Positions 1 through 8,632 are shown, counted from the first letter of the stretch. The stretch: DNA of 44,758 nucleotides from Pseudomonadota bacterium (GCA_018818835.1 JAHIRD010000100.1:1-44758); one strand, 5' to 3'. Notes: generated by a model not told the origin, from the letters alone. Made by a program: numbers and translations.

Positions 1-352
1 ACTGCTTAAACAGGTTAAACCGGGTCCATGCAAAAACCCAGGTCAGAATCAACAGAACAAACCCTGTCCATCCCCACCAGGGAAAGGCCTTTCCAGTCTT
101 CGTTTTAATAGCGAGACGTCGCCTTCCTTTCAGGATCACATGCAGATCAAGTGGCAGCACACACGCCAGCACCAGAAAGGTGATAATCCAGAAAACAGAC
201 CATGAAAAGGCTCCATGAACCGCATGGGAGGTGACCGGAGGAAACATCAGATATGGCTTGAGGGCGCCCCCTGTTATCCAGACACCAAACAGGGGGAGTC
301 CTATCAAGACCAGAAATCCGCAAGCAAACCTGAGCCAGAGCATCATAATCAT
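1..352 (-). CDS. Partial polytopic membrane protein, cut by the left edge
   Basis: The minus-strand reading frame is open from an ATG at 352 (a TAA stop lies directly 5' of it) to the window edge, giving about 117 residues without a stop. At least three hydrophobic segments are visible: about residues 3-22, 45-65 and 97-112. A basic stretch (KGRRR) lies between the second and third, as in inner-membrane proteins. It follows the small DUF4405-like membrane gene with a gap of about 37 bases, so the two are probably co-transcribed. I do not recognise the family with confidence. The two genes could form a small membrane redox or transport pair, but that is a guess. The C-terminus lies outside the window. 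Confidence 0.6.
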   Translation of the reverse strand, partial: MIMMLWLRFACGFLVLIGLPLFGVWITGGALKPYLMFPPVTSHAVHGAFSWSVFWIITFLVLACVLPLDLHVILKGRRRLAIKTKTGKAFPWWGWTGFVLLILTWVFAWTRFNLFKQ

Positions 353-389
353 TAACCCTGCCCCACCCCTTATGCCCTGGGGTCAGCCT

Positions 390-665
390 TTAATCATCAA
401 GGGATTTTTTCCCAAAATACGTTTTCCAGTTGTTCAGGAGATACTCTTTATGGAGCCAAAGATGAACAAGGACAAGAATAATAAATAAAAGGCCTGCCCA
501 TTCATGGACATCACGAAAAAAATGCCGCAGGGAAATAAGAAATCCCTTGTCGGTTCCGCACCCCCTGGGAAGCAGCAGCCAGTTGATCAGGCCCGTTAAG
601 CCAAGCAGTGAGAATAGAACAAACATACCCGAACTTACATACCAGAGCAGATCTTTTTTTTTCAT
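390..665 (-). CDS. Small DUF4405-like membrane protein
   Basis: A 91-residue protein with two clear membrane segments (near residues 8-30 and 56-76). The second contains HEWAGLLF and HLWLH, spaced histidines in the style of DUF4405 or cytochrome b561-like small membrane proteins, where such histidines can bind heme. I chose the ATG at 665 rather than the one at 674 because an AAAGG Shine-Dalgarno-like stretch sits about 9 bases before 665 but directly against 674. The gene is followed by the partial membrane gene at 1-352. The family call rests on the two-TM, histidine-containing pattern only. Heme binding is inference. Confidence 0.65.
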   Translation of the reverse strand: MKKKDLLWYVSSGMFVLFSLLGLTGLINWLLLPRGCGTDKGFLISLRHFFRDVHEWAGLLFIILVLVHLWLHKEYLLNNWKTYFGKKSLDD

Positions 666-863
666 TGTCATCATCCTTTAGATATCCCGTTCACATTAAT
701 ATGTATAATCGAATTCAAGGCTGATGCCCTGAACCCGTTTTTCCTATTTTTCATGATGTCTTTCAAGGCCGGTCAGGGAATGGTATCATCGCTTTTATGG
801 GCAGCAAGGAGCCTAAAAACGAAGATTTTAGTGATTATCTACCTCTGTTCCGATTGGAACGTT

Positions 864-958
864 TGCCTCCGGCGGCCAGCCTCCCTGCCTCCGCGAGGAC
901 AAGCTTAAAAAGCTGGACCTGTCGTCGCCAAGGCTTTGCCCCGACACGCAAATGGATT
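864..958 (-). repeat. R3 dispersed repeat, copy 1
   Basis: Read on the minus strand, this stretch has the same blocks as 9671-9733 and 15325-15386: CCATTTGCGTG, then GCCTTGGCGA, then CCAGCTTTTTAA, then TGTCCTCGC, then GCTGGCCGCCGGA. Copies at 9671 and 15325 lack different internal blocks, so they look like degraded copies of one element of about 90-95 bp. It lies wholly between genes. No function is known to me. Confidence 0.65.
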
Positions 959-1105
959 GGAAAGGACGGGCAGGAAGCCAGTTCAATCGGAACGTCATGG
1001 CGACAACATCCGTAAATAAAGAAGCATGACCCTGACAGGCAAAAAGCTACCATGTGACATCCATGGAAAGATATCAGCAAGTCCCAAAAGGCACAACTTA
1101 AAAAA

Positions 1106-1160
1106 ACCTGTTTGGCAACCTTTTTAAAAGGTTGGCCCCCGGCAGGGTTGCCAAGGCCTG
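1106..1160. repeat. R4 dispersed repeat, copy 1 (hairpin-forming)
   Basis: Contains the near-palindrome AACCTTTTTAAAAGGTT followed by GGCCCCCGGCAGGG. The reverse complement matches 43958-44021 in two exact blocks (CCCTGCCGGGGGCCAACC, and a TTTTAAAAAGGTTGCCAAAC block). The 43958 copy has an extra CCCCAGC/GCTGGGG hairpin between the blocks. Here it abuts the 3' end of ptsP on the minus strand and could work as a weak terminator for it. Confidence 0.6.
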
Positions 1161-1169
1161 TCACCCTTT

Positions 1170-3458
1170 TTATTCCGAAGGATTGTTGAAGGTATCCAGA
1201 ATTTTTCTGGTCCCGGCCAGGGTAACTTCTTTTAAAAGACTTTTGGCATGGGCTTGGGCATCAACCATGGAAAGGCCTGTGATGCGCTTTTGAACAGCAG
1301 GAAGGTCCTTGGCGTTAACACTGAGACTGCGGATGCCTATACCCAGAAGAAAGGGAATATACTCGGATTCATGGGCCATTTCACCACAGACCGACACATC
1401 GATCCCTGCTTTTTGACCGGCCAGTGCGATCTTGTATAGAGATCTGAGAACCGAAGGATGGTTGGGGCAGAAATATTCGGCCACGCGTTTGTTCCCTCTG
1501 TCCACGGCCAGCATGTACTGGACAAAGTCATTGGTTCCAATGGAAAAAAAATCAGCGGCAAGGGCAAATTCATCCAGGGTTTCCATGACGGACGGGAGTT
1601 CCACCATCATGCCGATTTCCGGATTTCGATTGAATTCCAGAGCCTCTTCATCCATGGCTTCCATGCACTCTTCCACCACTTTTCTTGCCTGGTTGAACTC
1701 ATCAATGGATGAAATCATAGGGAACATGATACGGAGATTCTTTTTTCCTGATCCGGCCCGAAGGATGGCCCGGATCTGCTGACCAAAGACTTCTTTCATC
1801 TTAAGGGAAAAACGAATGGACCGGAGACCCAGGGCCGGATTGTCCTCATCGGTAATTTCCGAATAGGCCAGAATTTTGTCACCTCCCGCATCCAATGTTC
1901 GAATGGTGACGGGTCTATTATCCATATGGTCCAAAAGCCTTCTGTAAACAACATACTGCTCTTCTTCGGTGGGGAAATTCGAACGGACCAGAAAGGGGAA
2001 TTCCGTCCGGTAAAGCCCCACGCCCTCAGCCTTGAGATCCAGTGCCAGGGGCACCTCGGACAACAGGTTGATATTCGCAAAAAGGGACACCTTCTCACCG
2101 TCCAGGGTCAGTGTTTCATTCAGCATTTCGTTTTTAATGGCCCTGGCTGTTTTCTTTGTTTTTTGACGATCTTCGTGGGTTTTGATCACATCCCTGGACG
2201 GATCAATATAAATATTGCCCACATCCGCATCCACGATGGCCATGGTTCCGCCGGGCAGTGACAAAAGCTCCTTGTTATCTGTGATCACAAGGGGGATATT
2301 CAGTGACCGGGCCAAAATGGAAATATGGGATGTGATCCCCCCCCCCACAAGGATGATGGCCTGGACCTCATCCGAGGCGAGTTTCATCACATCCGAGGGG
2401 AAAAGCTCCTTGGAAATCACGATCCGTTTCTGACCGATGCTGGGTTCCTTGCTGTTTTTCTGAATCAGATTTCTCAGGATACGGCCGCCCAGGTCCTCAA
2501 CATCATTGGCCTTTTCCTGCATATAGGCATGGGGGCTTGATGAAAAAATCCGAATATACTTGTTGACGACGGATCGGATTGCATCCGGAGGGCTCATGGA
2601 GTTATTGATCAGATCAACCATTTTATTAATAAAGCTGGGATCTTTAAGAATCATGAAATGGGCTGTAAAAATCAAGGATGCGCTTTCCGGAAGACGTTCC
2701 ACAAAACCGGTTTCCATTTCTTTGAGTTGACGGGTGGTCATCTCCACAGCATCCCTGAAATCAGCCAGGGTATACCTGGCATCATCCTCACGGGCAGCGC
2801 TGTCCGATAAAAGATATCCCTGGGTTTTCTTGTATACCACGATGGGAGCTAAGGCATAGCCACCGGATGCGGTTTCACCTTTAACCAGCTTCAGATCCAC
2901 CCGCTCCTGCAATCCGTTTTCTTTACCATTTCCCATGTCCAGTTCCATCATCAACCGGGCGCCTTCAATGGATCCCGCCAACTGGGATGCCGATGCCCTC
3001 AAGGCGTTGATGTCACTTGTTAGAAAAAAGCTCTCCTCTTCATGCTGGACAACAATCACTCCGATTTTTTCCTCGCCCCTCTGGATGGGCACGGCCAGAA
3101 ACGATTCAAAACGGTCTTCATCCGCTTCCTTGAAATACTTATAATGAGAATCTGCTGAGGCCTTGGCCACAGAAAGGGGTTTTCTTGTTTTAAGAGTGGT
3201 CCCAACCAGGCCTTCCCCCAGCTTCATGCGGATTTTCCCCACAGCCTGGGGATTCAGACCAACAGTGGCCGCAAGAACAAGTTCCTTACTCTTTTGTTCA
3301 TAAAGATAGATGGAGCAGACATTGGCATCCAGGTGACGGGACACCATTTCCACGGTGCGCTGAAGAAAGGTAAAAATATTTTCACTGCCGGTCAGAAGAT
3401 CTGCAAGTTCACCGATATCGCAAAGAAGACTTAAATGGTCCCTGTTTTTTCGTTTCAT
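1170..3458 (-). CDS. ptsP: Phosphoenolpyruvate-protein phosphotransferase of the nitrogen PTS (EI-Ntr)
   Basis: A 762-residue cytoplasmic protein, close to the usual EI-Ntr length of about 750. It has an N-terminal GAF sensor domain (about residues 20-165), then the EI core. The phospho-accepting histidine is in GGGITSHIS (His378). PEP-binding barrel signatures follow: GVGLYRTEFPFL (479-490), DAGGDK (523-528), GTNDFVQYMLAVDR (641-654) and CGEMA with the acid/base cysteine Cys691. By family knowledge it takes phosphate from PEP and passes it to an HPr-like protein (NPr), which phosphorylates EIIA-Ntr. No HPr gene lies in this window, but a DNA-binding EIIA protein is encoded at 19802-20485. 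The GAF domain suggests control by a small ligand. A strong promoter lies upstream at 3521-3549. All key catalytic residues are present. Confidence 0.95.
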   Translation of the reverse strand: MKRKNRDHLSLLCDIGELADLLTGSENIFTFLQRTVEMVSRHLDANVCSIYLYEQKSKELVLAATVGLNPQAVGKIRMKLGEGLVGTTLKTRKPLSVAKASADSHYKYFKEADEDRFESFLAVPIQRGEEKIGVIVVQHEEESFFLTSDINALRASASQLAGSIEGARLMMELDMGNGKENGLQERVDLKLVKGETASGGYALAPIVVYKKTQGYLLSDSAAREDDARYTLADFRDAVEMTTRQLKEMETGFVERLPESASLIFTAHFMILKDPSFINKMVDLINNSMSPPDAIRSVVNKYIRIFSSSPHAYMQEKANDVEDLGGRILRNLIQKNSKEPSIGQKRIVISKELFPSDVMKLASDEVQAIILVGGGITSHISILARSLNIPLVITDNKELLSLPGGTMAIVDADVGNIYIDPSRDVIKTHEDRQKTKKTARAIKNEMLNETLTLDGEKVSLFANINLLSEVPLALDLKAEGVGLYRTEFPFLVRSNFPTEEEQYVVYRRLLDHMDNRPVTIRTLDAGGDKILAYSEITDEDNPALGLRSIRFSLKMKEVFGQQIRAILRAGSGKKNLRIMFPMISSIDEFNQARKVVEECMEAMDEEALEFNRNPEIGMMVELPSVMETLDEFALAADFFSIGTNDFVQYMLAVDRGNKRVAEYFCPNHPSVLRSLYKIALAGQKAGIDVSVCGEMAHESEYIPFLLGIGIRSLSVNAKDLPAVQKRITGLSMVDAQAHAKSLLKEVTLAGTRKILDTFNNPSE

Positions 3459-3520
3459 AACATTCTTTCATACACGGTTAACAATTCATTGAGATTCATG
3501 GTGACATGGAATGAATTATA

Positions 3521-3549
3521 ATTCTAAGACCATGGACAGGAATTGTCAA
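3521..3549 (-). promoter_or_regulatory. Sigma-70-type promoter of ptsP
   Basis: On the minus strand the sequence reads TTGACA (3549-3544), a 17-base spacer, then TAGAAT (3526-3521). This is a consensus -35 with the ideal spacer and a good -10. It would start transcription about 55-60 bases before the ptsP ATG. Confidence 0.6.
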
Positions 3550-3576
3550 AAAAAGATATGGTTCAAGAACGGATTA

Positions 3577-4917
3577 TTAAAATCGGTACTCCATGCCCGC
3601 CAGGATTCCTTCATGCAACATGGTTTGGTATTCAAGATAAAACAAAAGTTCCAGACCATAGCGATACTGGGCACCGGCTTTAACCATGAGATTATCCTGC
3701 TGTTCCAGTTCATCATTTAGAATTGTGAAATCAGGTGGGACCAGTTTCTGCTCATTCACGGTGTCTTCTGTATACATTCCATAGGATAATCCTGAGTATA
3801 TGGTCAGACGGGAATATGTCATCCCTGCTTCAAGACAGACTTCCATCTCACTAAAATCAATTGATTTATTGTATTCGTCACCCAAGGAATCAGAAAAGGA
3901 GCCTTTGACCTTGCCCCTGATGTAGCTTCCTGAAAAATCGAGGGAAAGCCCTGCATTGGAACCGATGTCCAGCTGTCCTAAACTGACTCGAAATCCTGCG
4001 CCGTATCCCGGCTCCATCTCAGTGATTTCAGAGAGCTTTTCATAGCTTACACCCGCTTCCAGGAAAAGTTCCAAACGGTGTGAGAGCCCGTATCTTATTT
4101 TAAGCATATCTGCGTGGGTATCTGTGTAGAAGATATCCTTAACCTCCACGCCGACGGTATCGTTCACCGTGCCCGACGCAGTGGTGATTGTTCGGCTTTT
4201 AAGAATGGTTTTTCTTTTGAAACGCCTGTGTTCCAGGCAAAGGGCCAGCTGGCGAGACTCTATTTGTCTGCCCAAAGCCGTTTGACCATAATATGCCTGT
4301 TCAAGTTTCCTGCGTTCTTCTTCGGAACGGGCATCAGCCTCGACTTTTTGTATGGCGTCCTGCTCGGCCTTGATCCTCGCATTTTGAGCGTCCGCCTTGA
4401 TTTGCCGTTCCTTTTCCCGAATCACGGCTTGGGCGTTCTTGGCGTCTTTTTTTTCCCGGGCCAAACCTGCCAGCCTCTCACGTTCTTTTTTTTCATTTTC
4501 AGACGCAAGGATATCCTGTTTTTTCTTTTCCAAGGCCAGGGCGTCCTTTTTCACTTTTTCATTGTGCAGGACCAGTGGGGGTTTATCAACCTTCTTTTTT
4601 CTCACCTGACGGTAGAGTTTGAAGATATAGGTATTCCGTTTAGGATCCTTGGCCAGTTTATAGATAATACCACGTTCAACCTTAACCGTCTGTCCCAGGG
4701 CATAACCTGCGGCGGCTGCCGCCGCAGCCGCCTGCTCCATTTTTTCACGGGACGTCAGAGGCTTATCTATCGTCATCTTTTTTGATGAATCATCGGGTGG
4801 GGAGGTGTTTGAAAGTTTGGTTCCGTCAGATGAAAAGTAAACCCGTTCTGCATAAACATTGCAGGGACAAAGGAACACAAGGAAAGCACAGAACAAAACA
4901 GCATATCTCTCGAGCAT
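3577..4917 (-). CDS. Outer-membrane beta-barrel protein with a periplasmic coiled coil
   Basis: The likely product has 446 residues. I chose ATG 4917 because GAGGG lies 7 bases before it and a signal peptide begins there (about residues 1-23, cleavage after VYA). A mature N-terminal region holds an Ala-rich run (63-70) and a short segment, YIFKLYRQV. Residues about 118-208 are highly charged and heptad-like (Lys/Glu/Ala), predicted to form a long coiled coil. From about 240 to the end, alternating short strands end in a terminal Phe (MEYRF), the usual signal for BAM-dependent barrel insertion. The layout suggests a barrel anchored in the outer membrane with a periplasmic helical stalk. It is downstream of no obvious partner and probably monocistronic. 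No enzymatic motif is seen, and the substrate or role is unknown. Confidence 0.7.
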   Translation of the reverse strand: MLERYAVLFCAFLVFLCPCNVYAERVYFSSDGTKLSNTSPPDDSSKKMTIDKPLTSREKMEQAAAAAAAAGYALGQTVKVERGIIYKLAKDPKRNTYIFKLYRQVRKKKVDKPPLVLHNEKVKKDALALEKKKQDILASENEKKERERLAGLAREKKDAKNAQAVIREKERQIKADAQNARIKAEQDAIQKVEADARSEEERRKLEQAYYGQTALGRQIESRQLALCLEHRRFKRKTILKSRTITTASGTVNDTVGVEVKDIFYTDTHADMLKIRYGLSHRLELFLEAGVSYEKLSEITEMEPGYGAGFRVSLGQLDIGSNAGLSLDFSGSYIRGKVKGSFSDSLGDEYNKSIDFSEMEVCLEAGMTYSRLTIYSGLSYGMYTEDTVNEQKLVPPDFTILNDELEQQDNLMVKAGAQYRYGLELLFYLEYQTMLHEGILAGMEYRF

Positions 4918-5257
4918 AATATGGCCCTCGTATTCGAACAATCTTTTGATGATGATAAGATATTCCGGAACTTATTTAACGGAGCAGACTATGGCCCCCC
5001 TCCCCATCGTTCGTGTTCATCCAAAGATTAATGGCTTCGTAATTCGAAACCGCAGATCTATATACTCTTCGCCCCTATATTTCAAAAATCCGAGAACCGA
5101 GAACGCCGACATGGACCGCAAAATGCAATTGATGGACAATAGTAAAGCACATAACCCATAAACAGGGTCTTTACAAGCTCAAAATAGTATGTTTTTTAAA
5201 CAACGAAAGTCCATCCGATCCAAAAAAACGGGGTGAGGCAAGGAGTTTGCGAGGGTA
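4918..5257. other. Intergenic, AT-rich, no gene seen
   Basis: About 340 bases between the barrel-protein gene and the MerR-TetR regulator, both on the minus strand. It should hold the promoter of the barrel gene, but I find no convincing -35/-10 pair. A plus-strand open frame across 4859-5161 has no ribosome-binding site, an unnatural composition, and overlaps the barrel gene, so I do not call it. Confidence 0.4.
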
Positions 5258-6433
5258 TTAATTACCGGTAATAAAACGAATCTGTTTGACTTTGTCCCCA
5301 CGAATAAAAAATTGACCACGGGCCGTGCGCCCTGAAAAACCTGTTTCAGGTGATATACTCATACAAAGACGTTCTTTGTTTTTCAGTTCAACATTTAAAG
5401 CAATACGGTCGCCCGAGAACTCCATGACCACGAGTAAAATATCATGGAAGGACACATGCAGCTCCCCTTCAAGATAGTGTCCGGGAATAAAATCACCTGC
5501 CCCGCAGGCAAAGTCGTCGATCTCAATCATATTACCCTTAAAATCAGTGAGCTCAACAAGAAATCCTCCACCCTTTGTCTTGATTTCAGGCGGCATCAGG
5601 GCGTGTCCGATAAAATCCTCGATAACGCCAAAGCCCTTCTCAACAGAACTGTCCGGATCCATCAGCAGAAGGTAGCCAAAGGTTTCATTGATGCCCAGAA
5701 GAAGATAAGCGCACATCTGTGCATCCACTTCACGCACATGTCCATGAGCAATGGCTTGGCTCAATTCTTTTTCAAGGGGCCGGACCAGGGAACGGATGCA
5801 TTCTGCGGCTTTTCTTGCCAGGACTTCATCGGTACCCCCCAGAGCCAGTTTGGCATAGTTGAGAATCCCGATATAACTTGGAAAGGCGTTGAGCATGGCG
5901 TAACCACGTTTTTTCAGACGTTTGATATAGTCGGTCTCCTTTTCCACTTCGGCCCAGGCATCCCTTGGAACCAGAACCTTGGGCAAACGTTCCAGGCAAT
6001 CAAGAAACAACTCTTCCTTACTTTTAAAATAGCGATAAAAGGTCCCGTTACCCATATTAAGTGCCTGGGTGATATCGCTGATTTTGGTATTTTCGTAATG
6101 ATGGATGGAAAACAGTTCCAGTGCCTTGTCAATGATGGCCAGCCTGATCTCATCCACAGATTCCCGGGGCTCGACTTCTTTATGCCCCGGGCTGATGAGA
6201 CGTGCCTTGATATCTGCCATGGAAAGTCCCTGGTTCTTGAGGTGCCTGATTTCTTTGAGCCTCATTACATGGTCCATGTTAAAAAAAGCCTTGGTGGGGC
6301 TTTTCTTTTCGGGACTGGGCAAAAGACCCGACCTAAGGTAATCGTAGAGGGTTGAGAGGCTGAACTTTGAAACTTGGGCCAGTTCCTTGATTTTCATCTG
6401 ATGATTTGCTTCTATGGATCGTTTCCCGGCCAT
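5258..6433 (-). CDS. MerR-TetR fusion transcriptional regulator
   Basis: A 391-residue protein with two DNA-binding modules. Residues about 13-80 match a MerR-type winged helix-turn-helix (MKIKELAQVS...LYDYLRSGLLP...RLKEIRHLKNQGLSMADI). Residues about 94-142 match a TetR N-terminal HTH (ALELFSIHHYENTKISDITQ..., MGNGTFYRYFKSKEELF). A helical TetR ligand-binding region follows to about 280. The last 100 residues (about 288-391) are beta-rich and belong to no family I recognise. GGGGAG about 11 bases upstream supports ATG 6433. It is divergent from an acyl-CoA dehydrogenase gene (6733), so it probably controls that gene, and perhaps itself, in response to an acyl-CoA, as FadR/PsfA-type TetR proteins do. 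That function is inference. The double HTH architecture and the C-terminal domain are the odd features. Confidence 0.85.
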   Translation of the reverse strand: MAGKRSIEANHQMKIKELAQVSKFSLSTLYDYLRSGLLPSPEKKSPTKAFFNMDHVMRLKEIRHLKNQGLSMADIKARLISPGHKEVEPRESVDEIRLAIIDKALELFSIHHYENTKISDITQALNMGNGTFYRYFKSKEELFLDCLERLPKVLVPRDAWAEVEKETDYIKRLKKRGYAMLNAFPSYIGILNYAKLALGGTDEVLARKAAECIRSLVRPLEKELSQAIAHGHVREVDAQMCAYLLLGINETFGYLLLMDPDSSVEKGFGVIEDFIGHALMPPEIKTKGGGFLVELTDFKGNMIEIDDFACGAGDFIPGHYLEGELHVSFHDILLVVMEFSGDRIALNVELKNKERLCMSISPETGFSGRTARGQFFIRGDKVKQIRFITGN

Positions 6434-6540
6434 AAAACAATTTTCTCCCCTATCATGTATCCCGGCGCGGAATATCGGTTCATATGCTTTAAACGAAGAA
6501 TATAACCCATCATATCAAGGATTAAAATTCAATAATTTCC

Positions 6541-6613
6541 TTGATTTTTATGACCCCTCTGGGTATTATCCGCAAATATTGACTGATGATTCATTTTTTA
6601 CGAATCAATACCC
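6541..6613 (+). promoter_or_regulatory. Promoter and nested inverted repeats before the acyl-CoA dehydrogenase gene
   Basis: A sigma-70-like promoter is visible: TTGATT (6541-6546), 17-base spacer, TATTAT (6564-6569). Just downstream of the expected start point is the inverted repeat TGATTC (6587-6592) / GAATCA (6602-6607). It is nested inside GGGTATT (6561-6567, overlapping the -10) / AATACCC (6607-6613). The placement over and just after the promoter suits a repressor operator. The divergent MerR-TetR protein is the natural candidate. That assignment is inference. Confidence 0.4.
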
Positions 6614-6732
6614 CGATGGGGGAATCATTGTCAAGAAGGTAAATACAGATCATTCCGGCCCAGAAGAAATTTCATTGTTTTCCGGGAATTCGGACTATTA
6701 AAGCATTTTATTGATATAAGGGAGGACCTTCC

Positions 6733-8427
6733 ATGCTTTTGAACCCTAAAAAACACACACGGCCCTACAAGGATGACAAATCCAGGGACATCATGACGAA
6801 AACCATTGCATTCCTTGAAAACAAGGGATTGAAACAGATCAAAAAAGATTTTCACGAAAAGGTCTGGAACTATGATTTCGTCGAATTTCTTAAAAAGGAA
6901 AAAATACTGGCCACACTGATGACACCCTCAGGATATGGAGCGGATGATTCCAGATGGGACACCTATAGAATCTGTGAATTTGCAGAAATTACCGGTTTCT
7001 ACGGCATCACCTACTGGTATACATTCCAGGTATCCATGCTGGGTCTGGGCCCGATTTTTCTGGGTTCCAACGAGGAAGTCAAACACAAAACAGCCAAACT
7101 TCTTGAAGACGGAAAAGTCTTTGCCTTCGGACTGTCCGAAAAAGAACACGGTGCTGACATCTACTCCACGGATATGATGCTGACCCCCAATGCAGACGGC
7201 ACATTCACTGCAAACGGCGACAAATACTACATCGGGAACGGAAACGAAGCCGCCCTGGTATCCACCTTTGCCAAAATGTCCGATACCGGTGATTACGTGT
7301 GGTTTGTGGTGGATTCCAAGCACAAAAACTATGAATGCATCAAAAATGTTGTCCACGAGCAGAACTACGTGTCGGAATATGCACTCCATGATTACCCCAT
7401 CACCGCGGCAGACATCCTGGAAAAAGGTCAGAAAGCATGGAACGACATGCTCAACACCATCAATATCTGCAAATTCAATCTGGGTTGGGGCGCCATCGGT
7501 CTGTGCACCCATGCCATGTACGAAGCCATTGACCATGCGGCCGGCCGTTTTGTATATGGAAAATACGTCACGGATTTCCCCCATGTAAAACGTTTGTTCA
7601 CCGATGCCTTCTGCCGCCTTACGGCCATGAAGCTTTTCGCAGAACGCGCCAGCGATTACATGAGAAGCGCCAATGACAACGATCGCCGATACCTTCTTTT
7701 CAATCCCATGGTCAAAATGAAAGTCACCTGCCAGGGAGAAGAAGTGGTGAACCTTCTTTGGGATGTCATCGCAGCCAAAGGGTTTGAAAAAGAGCCTTTC
7801 TTTGAAATTGCAGCCCATGAAATCAGAATGCTGCCAAAACTGGAAGGAACAGTCCATGTCAACATGGCTCTGATCGTCAAATTCATGCAGAATTATTTCT
7901 TCAACCCCGCAGAGTATGCTGAAGTACCCCGCAGGGATGATATGGCCAATGACAGCTTCCTGTTCAACCAGGGCCCCACCAGCGGCCTGGGAAAAATCCA
8001 GTTCCATGACTACAATATTGCCTATAACAGCGTGGACCTTCCCAATATCAACGTGTTCAAAGAACAGATCGCGGCATTCAAAAAATTCCTGATCAAAGCA
8101 ACACCTGATAAAAACCAGAGCCGTGACATTGACTATCTCCTGGCTGTGGGTGATGTGTTTACCCTGGTTGTTTACGGCCAACTGATCATCGAGAACAGCA
8201 AAATTTTCAACATTGAAGATGATCTTCTGGATGAGATCTTCGATTTTATGATCAGGGACTTTTCAAAATACGCGCTGACGCTCTTTTCCAAACCCAGCAA
8301 CAGTGAAACCCAGAAGGAATTCTGCTTAAAAATGATCAAAAGCCCGATTCCCAATGAAAAACGGTTCCTGTCCATCTGGGAAAACAAGGTCTATGCCTTA
8401 AAAGGTACCTATACGATCAACGATTGA
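6733..8427 (+). CDS. Acyl-CoA dehydrogenase family protein
   Basis: A 564-residue FAD-type acyl-CoA dehydrogenase, longer than the usual 380-residue short- and medium-chain enzymes. The N-terminal helical domain, the central beta domain (FAFGLSEKEHGADIYST near 130-146, the substrate/FAD stretch), and the C-terminal helical domain are recognisable. LEGTVHVN at 370-377 keeps Glu371 where the catalytic base of the YEGT motif sits. About 150 further C-terminal residues lie beyond the classic fold. It would oxidise an acyl-CoA at alpha-beta, passing electrons to ETF. The ribosome-binding site AAGGGAGG precedes the ATG. The gene stands alone, divergent from the MerR-TetR regulator and followed by a strong terminator at 8518-8558. 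The substrate chain length cannot be read from the sequence. Confidence 0.85.
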   Translation: MLLNPKKHTRPYKDDKSRDIMTKTIAFLENKGLKQIKKDFHEKVWNYDFVEFLKKEKILATLMTPSGYGADDSRWDTYRICEFAEITGFYGITYWYTFQVSMLGLGPIFLGSNEEVKHKTAKLLEDGKVFAFGLSEKEHGADIYSTDMMLTPNADGTFTANGDKYYIGNGNEAALVSTFAKMSDTGDYVWFVVDSKHKNYECIKNVVHEQNYVSEYALHDYPITAADILEKGQKAWNDMLNTINICKFNLGWGAIGLCTHAMYEAIDHAAGRFVYGKYVTDFPHVKRLFTDAFCRLTAMKLFAERASDYMRSANDNDRRYLLFNPMVKMKVTCQGEEVVNLLWDVIAAKGFEKEPFFEIAAHEIRMLPKLEGTVHVNMALIVKFMQNYFFNPAEYAEVPRRDDMANDSFLFNQGPTSGLGKIQFHDYNIAYNSVDLPNINVFKEQIAAFKKFLIKATPDKNQSRDIDYLLAVGDVFTLVVYGQLIIENSKIFNIEDDLLDEIFDFMIRDFSKYALTLFSKPSNSETQKEFCLKMIKSPIPNEKRFLSIWENKVYALKGTYTIND

Positions 8428-8517
8428 CCCGGTCATTGAGATTCCGGAGGAAATAATACCTCCGGACACATGGTTTTGATACAGGGGGACATCCGATTCT
8501 CAATACCGGAACACCAG

Positions 8518-8558
8518 GCCGAACGAGCGACAAAAAAAAGCTCGTTCGGCCCTTTTTT
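8518..8558 (+). terminator. Rho-independent terminator after the acyl-CoA dehydrogenase gene
   Basis: A perfect 11-bp stem, GCCGAACGAGC (8518-8528) with GCTCGTTCGGC (8540-8550), with an A-rich loop and a run of six T at 8553-8558. On the opposite strand the loop gives no T-run at the stem base, so it works for the plus-strand gene. Confidence 0.9.
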
Positions 8559-8596
8559 ATTGCCCAGCATTGCTGCACAGCCTCAGGTTAAGGCAC

Positions 8597-8632
8597 CATA
8601 GGTCCCATAAGTCCTATACGTCCCATGCGTAC
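8597..8632. repeat. R1 period-9 array (4 units)
   Basis: Four consecutive 9-nt units: CATAGGTCC, CATAAGTCC, TATACGTCC, CATGCGTAC. They follow the consensus YATRRGWCY that is also seen at 15195, 15905, 26291, 26400 and 38044. It lies between a terminator and the next gene. Confidence 0.75.

Larger units (their letters stand above)
666..1169. other. Gene-free stretch with two dispersed repeats
   Basis: About 500 bases between the DUF4405-like gene and the end of ptsP. I see no credible gene. It holds one copy of the R3 repeat (864-958) and one copy of the R4 repeat (1106-1160). Short open frames here translate repeat sequence and have no ribosome-binding site. Confidence 0.6.

Noticed and set aside
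231-488. Plus-strand open frame across the two small membrane genes at the left edge
   Set aside because: It is antisense to both minus-strand membrane proteins, is rich in Pro/Gly/Asn, and has no Shine-Dalgarno.
835-1164. Minus-strand open frame of 109 codons in the region before ptsP
   Set aside because: It translates R3 and R4 repeats and lacks a ribosome-binding site.
3549-3700. Possible gene 3511-3720 on the plus strand upstream of ptsP
   Set aside because: It overlaps the ptsP promoter and the end of the barrel-protein gene and has no Shine-Dalgarno. Its translation is not protein-like.
4859-5161. Plus-strand open frame of 100 codons after the barrel-protein gene start
   Set aside because: Unusual composition, no ribosome-binding site, overlaps the barrel gene.
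6928-8181. Minus-strand open frame of 417 codons inside the acyl-CoA dehydrogenase gene
   Set aside because: It is the shadow of a real gene: His/Phe/Val-rich composition, no domain, and full overlap with a gene that keeps its catalytic Glu.
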